Below are positions 54,857 through 64,000 of a stretch of 64,000 nucleotides of DNA, piece after piece. The stretch comes from Sialis fuliginosa. Lineage: Eukaryota; Arthropoda; Insecta; Megaloptera; Sialidae. A model generated the notes under the pieces. The model searched no databases. It had not been told where the DNA came from and saw nothing but the letters and a program-made list of their open reading frames with translations. The stretch is from NCBI GenBank assembly GCA_961205875.1, contig OY540821.1, positions 4,216,001-4,280,000 on the forward strand, written 5' to 3'. Positions within the stretch are counted from its first letter, which is position 1; each line of letters opens with the position of its first letter. Made by a program: the position numbers and the translations under genes.

Positions 54857-55626
54857 AAAGGACCTCGCAGTTTTTGATAGGGAAATGGCTTTCAGTCAAT
54901 CTCTTTGAAACCAACTGGAAAATATTCTCTAAATCATCCCGATTAAAAGTCTCAATGGTTGCAACCGCCTAAGTTCTCGAGGTCTCGCTGTTTTGTACCT
55001 AATACTGCAATAAAAAATCGATATAGTACAGGATTTCCCAAGTTCAATATTTAATTTATTAGAACAAATGGAAGAAAACTTTAAATACAAAAGTTGTCAG
55101 GCTTGACAAACAGCATATTTTTAAAATAGTTACATTTATATAAGGTGTCCCATAAGTGTGTTACAAATCAAAGTTATATTTTTATGACAACTAATTTTCT
55201 ATTGTTTTTATTTTACAATTTAATATTTTTAATACTATCGCTAATAGCTGGCACTGACGGCACTACACATACCTTAACATGTTTTATAAAAACTTTATTA
55301 TAATCCATAAAACAATTTGCTAGAACTTGCAAACTTTAACAACATAAAAATCTAGAAATTAAATAAACAAAACGATACATAAAACTTAATTTCTTTGTTC
55401 AAAATGTCCTGTACTATATCGATTTTTTTATTGCATTATTAGGTACAAAACAGCACTTTGCGCGAGACCTCGGGAACTTAGGCGGTTGCGACCATTGAAA
55501 CTTTTAATCGGGATGATTTAGAGAATATTTTCCAGTTGGTTTCAAAGAGATTGACTGAAAGCCATTTCCCTATCAAAAACTGCGGTGTCCTTTCCCATGT
55601 CTTAATCAACTTGGAATACACCGTAT
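54857..55626. mobile_element. Foldback structure related to MITE G
   Basis: Arms 54857-55032 and 55408-55593 are complementary and nearly identical over about 175 bp ('gggaaatggctttcagtcaa', 'aatcatcccgattaaaag', 'atcgatatagtacagg'). The spacer is about 375 bp. The right flank 'catgtcttaatcaacttgga' to 'atacaccgTA' and the left flank 'ctaattgccccatgttaaa' are MITE G ends, so this is a G element with its centre replaced. Confidence 0.8.
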
Positions 55627-55674
55627 ATGTTTGATATCACTGGTATAAGATATTTATCGTATACGAGTACATCC

Positions 55675-55812
55675 ACTATTTTGGTACCGTTGTATTTACT
55701 TACCGCGCTAATCTGTCAATAAACGTCATGGAACTGTCATATAAGTTGGATTTCCCGTTCAAAGTACTTGTTAGCTAACAAAATTTTAGCCAATTTCTTT
55801 GTAATATCGTAT
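55675..55812 (+). repeat. MITE family F, 3' fragment
   Basis: 'taccgttgtatttactta', 'aactgtcatataagttggat' and 'gtacttgttagctaac' follow the order of the right half of family F. The terminus is decayed ('aatatcgtatgcttga'). Confidence 0.6.
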
Positions 55813-57284
55813 GCTTGATATTTTAATTAAAATTTTTCTGAGGTTGTAAAATCCTGTATCACGAAACCCGATACATTTTATTCTTTGCGTATATTTTTTT
55901 CTGCCGTCATTATTAACTGTTTCTAGATTTGTAACAGAGAGTATGCACATATTTTAATTATAAACAGTAATTTATTCATACGTTAAAATATAAATAATAA
56001 AGCACCGCTGAAAAATCAGGCAAATTGATCGTAAATTTCAACCCCGCTAATTATTATTTATTTATGTTCCCCGATACTTTCACCCTAATTAAAAAATACT
56101 GCGGAATGTACACAAAATTTACACACACGCACGCACACACACACACACACAAACACAAACACACCCACACAAGTAAAAAATGGAATGCTTGCCCGAATTA
56201 AATCTACATTCATTTTAATTATATAATCTCCATACTTCTACTTCATATCTCACCCCCCAACCTTCCCCCCCTACCCCATCTCTCGTGATACATGCACGGC
56301 TTTTGTGGTATTTATTTTTTATTCTAAATTTTACGTAAATTATTTTTTTACCATTAAATAAATAAAATATGTCTTTTTTTAATTAATACAATAGTTAATT
56401 CATGCTACGTCAGCTTAAAGTAAATTTTCAGTTGTTTTTAAATCTTATTGTTGATTTTCATAGCCATCTTTGGATCATACAATGTATTAAATAAATAAAA
56501 AATACTTTTTGATTATTTTTTGAGATATTTTGAAAAGTAAGTGCATCAAGTTGCAAATCGTTGAAAAGGTAATAAAATCTTCTGTTCAAAAATTACAAAA
56601 TTTCATATTGCTCCTATTTAAGAAAACAAAAGTTAGTCTCATATCTCAAAAACTACGAGATTTCTGAAAATTAAAAAAATATTTCTAAATAGACAATACT
56701 AAACCTTACAGCATTTATTTGATACATTTTTTTAAATTTCAAGTCACTTAAGAAATATTCACGATAGAAAAATTCGGACTAAAATGGTTTTTGGCTAATA
56801 TCTAGTAGGCTATGAAATTTTTGTGAAATGTAAATACACCATTGAACTGTCCCCTCTTAAAGGTAACTTTTCTCTCATTTAACCGAATCTCTATCTCTTA
56901 TAGTTTCCGAGATCCCCATACTGCCCCCTGTTATTTAGACACCCTGTATATAGGTACTAATTTCTGTACTTTCTTATTTTTTGTTCATGATTGTTCTTAT
57001 TTTCCGATTATATTATTGAGGAACCTATTTTTCGTGCATTGAAATAATAATACCAGCCACGTCCAATCACTAGTCCCAGTGAAATTTGATATATAAAAAA
57101 AAAATTGCAGAGCTTGCTTTCGACTAGAAAATTTTTTGAAGTCGGTGCCATGCCAATAAAAACTTTTTATTAAAGAAAAAAGAAAACCAAAAACTGTTAA
57201 TTAAATTATTAGGCATACTTTTCAATGTTTTTAGGGTTTTCTTAAGTCTGTTTTATTTTTTTACATCTTTCTGGTGATATGCCA
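55813..57284. other. AT-rich stretch without a recognised gene
   Basis: Contains a (CA)n microsatellite at about 56123-56164, poly-C patches near 56252-56276, and 'gacaccctgtatataggtac' near 56938 (an element-end motif). No supported ORF. Confidence 0.3.
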
Positions 57285-58770
57285 TGAACGTTATGTATAC
57301 ATATATGTATTACTTGGGGAATAATTTGATTATTGTTTCATATAAATCTGTTCAGCGATTTATGAGATATTTGCGTTAACAAACAAGTAAATTTACCAAG
57401 AAAAAAAGTGATTTTTAATATTTTATTTTTTTGTAAAAATCTATCCTTCAATCTGCCCTTGTGCGTTAATACGAACATCCTGCTAAATTATTATTTTCTT
57501 CATAAATAATACGTTAATGAATGTTTTATGCAAATCGGTTTAACACTTTATGAGATATTATTAAGAAACAAATAAATTCACCAAGGAAAAAAAGTTTTAT
57601 TTTTTATCAAAACTTACTCTTTAGTCCGCTCCTGTGCATTAATACGGACATCCTGCTAAATTATTCTTTTCTTCATAAATAATACGTTAATGAATGTGTC
57701 ATGAAAATCGGTTTAACCGTTTATGAGATATTATTAAGAAACAAATAAATTCACCAAGGAAAAAAAGTTTTATTTTTTATCAAAACCTACTCTTTAGTCC
57801 GCTCCTGTGCATTAATACGAACATCATAAATAATACGTTGATGAATGTGCCATGCAAATCGGTTCAGCACTTCATGAGATATTAGCATTAAGAAATAAAT
57901 AAATTCACCTAGAAGAAAAGTGAATTTTTAAAATTTTATTTTTTATTAAAAATTACCCTTTAGTTCGCCTCTGTGCATTAATACGAACATCATAAATAAT
58001 ACGTTGATGAATGTGCTATGCAAATCGGTTCAGCACGAAGAAGAAGAAGAAACAAATAAATTCACCAAGGAAAAAAAGTGAATTTGAATTTTATTTTTTT
58101 TTATCAAAATCTACCCTTTAGTCCGCCCCTGTGCATTAATACGGACTTCCTGCTAAATTATTATTTTCTTCATAAATAATACGTTAGTGAATGTGTCATG
58201 CAAATCAGATCAGCACTTTATGAGATATTAGCATTAAGAAACAAATAAATTCTTAGATTAGGAAAGACTATGGATACATAACAACCAATGCCAGCTCGTA
58301 TATGAAAGTGTTACCAAAATTTGTCGGTGGCCATCTTTTTTCAATTGTCAAAACCGCATATTATCCCAGAGGCGTCAGTTGAAAATTTATAATATGCAAA
58401 TATGCTTTAAATTACAATTGAATTTAGTATGTATGAGAGATGATAGTTCCAAATAGACATTTCTCTGTTAATCAATTATCACTGAAATACTTTTAAACTC
58501 AATATAAAACATTTTTTTATTAATTAGTTTTATAATTCAAAACAATTGATATTTATTTTGAAATCTGAATGATACGCCAATGATCCGTGGTGCGATTTTT
58601 CGTGGTGCGATATGGTAACAACGCTAGGTAATGTGTTATTTGTCCTTTATCTTTCCTTGTCTAAGAATAAATTCACCAAGGAAAAAAGTTTTATTTTTTA
58701 TCAAAACCTACCCTTTAGTCCGACCCTGTGCATTAATACGGACATCCTGCTAGATTATTCTTTTCTCTTT
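57285..58770. repeat. Tandem array, 158-173-bp unit, about seven copies, interrupted
   Basis: 'ctgtgcattaatacggacat' or a variant marks units at about 57461, 57634, 57807, 57973, 58131 and, after the insertion at 58252-58665, 58728; a diverged first unit starts near 57285. Units share 'cataaataatacgtt.atgaa', 'tttatgagatatta' and 'aaataaattcaccaaggaaa'. The fourth to fifth units carry small deletions. Confidence 0.85.
58252..58665 (+). mobile_element. hAT-type MITE family J (414 bp, 8-bp TSD) inside the satellite
   Basis: AATAAATT occurs at 58244-58251 and 58666-58673, itself part of the satellite unit ('aaacaaataaattcacc'), so the pre-insertion sequence is known. Ends CTTAGATTAGGAAAGA and, inverted, CTTAGACAAGGAAAGA. 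Uninterrupted relative of 34485-35950. Confidence 0.93.
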
Positions 58771-59049
58771 CGAGGCCGATCATCATTGCAGATATATATT
58801 AAAATTTAAACGCGAATCTAAAGCGATAAAATATATGGGATTTGAATTAAGTTTAAATTACAATGCTCACGAAAATGAGTTGAATTGGCCGATTATAGAA
58901 GTTGGGGGGAGTGGGGGGCTGTCGAATAAATTTTATAAGTTATGAATTTATATTCCGTACGAAGTTTGATGTTTTATTACTACAGCGGTCCTCAAAATGG
59001 GATGCATAAAACTATTTATTTTACTGTTATATTGGAAGACAAAAACAAA

Positions 59050-59885
59050 AAAATCTGCCAAGTAAATGCACAGTGCTTCCTCGTGCGAAATTCACCAAAG
59101 GTATAATAGTTAATTATTCAACAATTTAAATAAAAACCGATAGTGTTTAGATAAATTGCCTGGAATTGGTTAATCATTTAATTTTTATACAATTTTACTA
59201 AAAAATATTAGTTCGAAATTTTTTTTTCTTTCTGGATATTTTTTCGAATATTTATAATTTTTTGACAATTTTAATCTAAATCTTAATTTATGCAAACGTC
59301 AGAATGACATTTAAAACATCAAAATGACATTTAAAACACCAAAATGACATTTAAAACTGACGTTTTAAATATGTCCAAGTAAATATCAGTTTAGAAAAAC
59401 AAAACACGAATTTTAAAAATAAATTGAGATAAATCTTTGTAAAGGAATATTTTACAATAAACGTTGTAGACCCATATTATAGTAAATTGAATGCTCTACA
59501 AAAAATATTCTATAAAATTTTCACGTAACATGTGTCGTTCTTGAGATATTTTGAAAAAATAAATATTTTGGGGTGTCACCCCTCCCCCTTACACACGATT
59601 TTGATGATTTTGAAATGGGACCGTCCTCAAGCCAGACCCAACCAACAACAATATCGGTTCAGTGGTTCATGAGTTATGTGTGTGACAAGGATTCAGGAGA
59701 CAGACGGACACACGGTTGGACGGACGGACAGACAAACAGACACGGAACGAAAAGTGTTTGTCTTGACATAAAACGAAAAGATTAATTTAAAATTTAGAAT
59801 TCGGAGAACATTTTTTTTGTTTCAATCTGAAACAATCACAAAGCTTCTCGACTTCTCGTATCTTCGTTATTGCGAGAAAGCAATT
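59050..59885 (-). repeat. Dispersed repeat family C, long copy
   Basis: From 'atctgccaagtaaatgcaca' to 'ttattgcgagaaagcaa'. Contains the minisatellite 'catttaaaacaYcaaaatga' at about 59307-59357 and the inverted CTGT block near 59699-59745. The plus-strand ORF at 59573-59785 is antisense repeat sequence. Confidence 0.8.
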
Positions 59886-62609
59886 GATTATATTATTATA
59901 TCCAGAAGCCAAGATACAATAGCTATTAATTTTACTGCTTGCACTTTATTTGTGTTTGTAATAACTTGGGGAACTTTTCAAAAATAATTTTACTGTTTAA
60001 CTTGAATTGCAGCAAATAATAAAAAAAACATCTTTTGCTGGTAAAGTTTTGAAGAGTTTTATTTAAATTGGAGACACCTCAGGGCAGAGAATAGAGTGAG
60101 AGAGAGAAGTATAAGTGCTAAAAATATTTATTTTCAAGATTAGACTTTGATTTCTTGCAATAACTGAGTTCTTATGTTTTTATTTGACTTGTTATTTTGT
60201 ATCAGAAAATCGTATTTATTTTTATAACTGATTAGATATTGGAAAATAGGAATTGCAGATTTTATATGTAAGTAAATATCTGATTGGATTTTCTTATACA
60301 TGTATAAAACATGAATTTTTTTTCAATATTATACATATGTATTTATAATGAAATATTTAAATCTGTGGGATTTGTCTATGTAATGTAAATATTTTATGTT
60401 TTTTGATTTTATAAACTATATTATGTTACCTGTAAAATAGGAATTTTAATTTGATTTTTTTATTCTTATAAATTTGGCTGGCATATTGTTTTAATACTTT
60501 TTTGTAAATTGTTTTTTAAAATTTAATATTCAATAATACAATGTATATTTCCTTTCAAACTGAATTTTAAATTTTAATGTTTAAATAATCTTATTTTCTT
60601 ATCTTTAAATTAATATTTCTAACCATTCCCGAGATATGGCCTCTTAAATTTTTTTTTTTTAATTTTGGAAAAAATAGTTTTAACTTTTCAACGCGTGGTT
60701 GGAATTGATTTTAGTTGACGGATTTGAAATCAGCTTGTCGAAATCTAATATAATGACATGTGTAATATTTTAAAATCCGACGAAAATTTTTGACCAAAAA
60801 TCGATTTTTTTTTATTTGTCCATGTTATCTCAGGAACAGTTTGAGATACAGACCTGCGGTTTGAAAAATTTCAACTTTTCACGTCATTTTCTATATAATA
60901 AACATACTTTTAACGAAATTCAAAACTCAAAAGTTTTTAGTCAAATTTTATAGTTCTAATTTCACTTTTCATAGAAATTTCATAGAAAATTTTTAACTCT
61001 TCAGAGAAATAGGTATCAACTCGAATACATTTTTAAAGTTAATTTATAACAAAATATATTAAATTTTGTCACGAGTGTGACCGGGCGTGAGTAAAATATA
61101 CAATTCGTGAGCAAAAATTACTCACACGCCCAACTTAATCCATGGTGGTACCAAAATTCGTTTAATTTGTAGAAACTCATCAAAAAAATTAAAGGATAAT
61201 TTTTAAAAAGCAAATTTTTTACGAATTTTCAAACAGTTATATCTCAGCGAAAAATGATTGGATTTGCATGATCCAAAGCTCATTCGTAAGCTTGTACTTT
61301 CTAGTTTTTGAATCAAGGGCTTAATAATTTTTATCATCCCTGCCGCTCTGTGCCAAGGGTTAAAAGAGTTCTGTTTTCAGCAGATAGTGAGAAGGGATAG
61401 ATTCTAAAATGGTCTTAACTAAAAAAGGGTTCGTCGAGTCCCGCCCAAGACCAGAAAAAATATAAAATCAATGCACAATTCTAGAAATGAGAATAATATT
61501 TTTTTTGCAGTTCAATAATTTTGTTTTCCTTAACTGAAAAATAGCTTTTCGAGCCCTGCAAAAAATCTAAAATCAGTTTACTCGATTCACGTAAATAACT
61601 TCATTAATAAATCAATTCAATCCGTCTTCTAGAAATAACTGAACGTAGAGTATTTATAAGTATTACTTCTGAAGCTTTATTTACCTTTTATTTCTTTCTC
61701 ACATTACAAGTATCGCAGCCCACGCGATCGTCGTTGTGAATTGTTTCAAAGTCTTTTTGAAATACTTCCGAAGTTGAGCGCTAGGGGCATTAATAACAAT
61801 CCCTTTCTTCTAACCTCAAAATCTGTAATATCTGTGGCCCTGGGGATACAATATACACCCCCTTTACCCCTTCTTTTCCAACCGCCATATCATACCCGTG
61901 CAAGCAGTGGCGTATCAAAAATATACACTCGTGAAAAAATTTGGATAGTATTTAAAACGATAAAAAGTTTGTAAAGAATCTAACCCTAGCAAGAAGTTTT
62001 AAATATTAAAATTTTTGAGTACCTATTCATTCCACAAATATCGCAAGAAAAATAAAAAATAATACAATACATTACATATATAATCAAGATCGGTGCAGCC
62101 GTTTTTGAGAAAAAATATTTTAATTTTTTTATTTGTCTTGCAATAATTTTTGAATAAATCAATATTTCGATCTAAAATTTTAGATTGTGTGTGGTGGGAA
62201 GGGGGAAGGGAGGGGGGGGGAGGGTAAAAATTACAAATAAAAATATTGATGCTATTCGATTGCGAATAGTTTCAAAATACTTTTTTTATTTTTTTTATAT
62301 TTACAATTTTTTTGGCAGAATCTTTCGACATTTAGTAAAACTGTCATTTTTATTTGAAACCGTGCCGCTACTGACTTTATATATACGAGATAATGGTCCA
62401 CAGAATTAGATAAATCGGTTTATATTTTATTTTACTTTGCTGTTACATTCGTAATATCGATATTTTAAAAATAGTTCAACGAAAAAAATATAAAGGTACA
62501 CATTTTAAATAAAAATAAATTACCCCTACATGCTAATACGAAACCGAGACGAGACTGCTTTGCTTGAATTTAAATGATACGAGACCACTAGGATATCAAC
62601 AATATCTGG
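59886..62609. other. 2.7 kb without a recognised gene
   Basis: AT-rich. A short inverted pair 'gggcgtgagtaa/ttactcacacgccc' lies at about 61084-61130, and 'gcagtggcgtatc' near 61905 is a hAT-like terminal motif without a partner. 61690-61900 is less AT-rich but has no splice-supported frame. 'ctggcaccagtcttggccgc' near 62611 is an isolated family B end. Confidence 0.3.
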
Positions 62610-62963
62610 TACTGGCACCAGTCTTGGCCGCTTTAACACACCTGTTACTAGCCCAAAAAATGCTTTGAATTTAACTGAAATGTTTAATTAGTTTTGATTG
62701 TTATAACATAAATTATTATATAAAAATCCACACAGTAACTACCAAAAAGAGTTTGTGAGTAGATATGCTTACTACAAAAAATAACTTTAAGGTGCATTTG
62801 GGGTTCAAATTCAAAGTTTATTGGTGTGATTACTTTTCATCATGTCCTGGAAAATATACATTTCTAGAATGTTACTATTTGCTAATATATATATTTTGTT
62901 ATTTTTCCTTGAGAATATTAGATAAACCTATCAAATAAAGAAATAAAGTTTTTTATATTTTGA

Positions 62964-63475
62964 TAAAGTAAAGGCACCAGTTATGGCCGCTATAAGAGTA
63001 AGTTTTCGTTTTTTGTAATTATCATCAACTCATGTTACTAATAAAACAAGTAACTCTTTGTTTAATTAATTTAATTACCAAAGTCACCAAATATAGTTCG
63101 TTTCTTAAATTATAGTATTTTATATTATTAATGTTTTTTCTCCAGTAATGGCAAATGTAAAACCAGTAATGAGCACACGGTGATGGACACTTGCTAATGA
63201 TTAAAAAACTATGACACAAAAGATATAAAAGAAAGAATCGTCAAATTTAAAACAATGTAAAGCAGTTGCTGTGATAATAATAATATAATAATTAATAAAT
63301 AAATTATACTAATAATTAGTTTAATTGTCCACCATTTGTAAAACAGTTAAATGTATATAGATTAAATATTCAGAAATGGTAGTAATCAAATATCAACACA
63401 TACATATTTCTAATTCAGTACATTTAATTAAAAATTTGCCATTACTGGATGTCCAACACTGGAGTATTATCCAAG
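62964..63475 (+). mobile_element. MITE family B, copy with altered right end
   Basis: TAAAGTAAAGGCACCAGTTA starts it, and the interior follows 6777-7353 closely. A segment of about 40 bp ('cctattggtcgattgtcatc' in copy 1) is missing near 63336, and the right end reads 'ccattactggatgtccaaca' then 'ccaagactggtgcttcg', so the right TIR is damaged. Confidence 0.78.
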
Positions 63476-64000
63476 ACTGGTGCTTCGTCGAGAATTTCGG
63501 TTTCAAAGGATTGTCTATAATTAATATGATTATTTTAATAAAATTGAATTAAATTTGAAAAACCTTTGTCTTTGGTTGTAAATGGGTTAATATAATATAT
63601 TACAATGCTCTCTGAACTAAATTTAGATTTATCTGATAACCGATAGCATGAAATTAAAACTTACTTGAAAAGATCCTGTTCAAATGGAGAGAGATAGATA
63701 TACATGAAGATAGAAAGAGGAGATATTTTTTTCAGAACAAAAGTCCGTTAATTGTAATTTGCTCATCGGGAACTTTGTCCGGAGACTTTTACTCAAAAAG
63801 ACAATAGTTTGAATAACAAGAAGAAGACGAAGAAGAGAAAAGCTTCTTTTGCAGCTCTAATCCGCTAAGTAAGGACGAAAGATTTTCTTTTAAAAGTTGC
63901 CGATGTTGTTTCTGGTTATTAACACTTTAGCTACTGCTGAATGAGATGTAATAAGAAATATAGAACGTAAAAAAATATTAACACTTTAGCTGCAAAGGTT
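63476..64000. other. Unique stretch to the window end
   Basis: No gene. 'ttaacactttagct.c' occurs twice in the same direction (about 63918 and 63978). TTAA followed by CACTTTAGC could be the start of a piggyBac-like element running off the window. Confidence 0.25.

Noticed and set aside
54660-54908. 82-codon ORF on the plus strand
   Set aside because: Its last third lies in the arm of the foldback at 54857-55032, and no family or splice context supports it.
29280-59785. ORFs rich in TDGQTDRHGTKS in family C copies
   Set aside because: Translation of the CTGTCTGT microsatellite and flanks in a dispersed repeat; not conserved in frame across copies.

Overview
The window is strongly AT-rich eukaryotic DNA. 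It has spliceosomal introns (GT-AG boundaries in a five-exon gene copy), AATAAA signals, large intronless ankyrin genes and very many small terminal-inverted-repeat (TIR) elements. The composition and the kinds of repeat suggest an arthropod, most likely an insect such as a hemipteran. That is an inference; nothing here fixes the species. No transposase, reverse transcriptase, rRNA or convincing tRNA gene was found.

Layout. 1-3 kb: copies of a roughly 1.1-1.4 kb dispersed repeat (family A). 3.1-13.3 kb: two tandem, same-strand (minus) intronless ankyrin-repeat genes. One encodes 632 aa with two ankyrin modules and a Ser/Thr/Pro-rich repeated tail. The other encodes 1690 aa and is an almost pure array of fifty 33-residue repeats. 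Both share a 5' leader with a three-codon upstream ORF. 14.2-19.2 kb: a nested structure in which repeat E is split by a 4.2 kb TIR element. That element carries a decayed five-exon gene of the SAM-domain (SAMD3-like) type, a small TTAA-flanked element and a 206-bp-arm hairpin. 19.2-64 kb: almost entirely repeats. These are three different tandem (satellite-like) arrays with units of about 152, 166-192 and 158-173 bp, several hAT-type elements with exact 8-bp target-site duplications, elements with 3-bp TTA/TAA duplications, Tc1/mariner- and pogo-like TA-flanked elements, and several long hairpin (foldback) elements.

The real genes are few: two intact ankyrin genes and one broken SAM-type gene copy. 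The ankyrin pair looks like a recent tandem duplication in which one copy grew by in-frame amplification of 99-bp units, including 4-unit and 7-unit blocks. The SAM-type gene lies wholly inside a TIR element. Two other copies of repeat E in the same window preserve the empty insertion site, so this is either a transposon that captured a host gene or a poorly described element whose own gene is of this family. I consider it the best candidate for a previously undescribed system.

Limits: all alignments were made by eye. Repeat boundaries without a target-site duplication are approximate. Superfamily names rest on TIR and target-site patterns, not on proteins.
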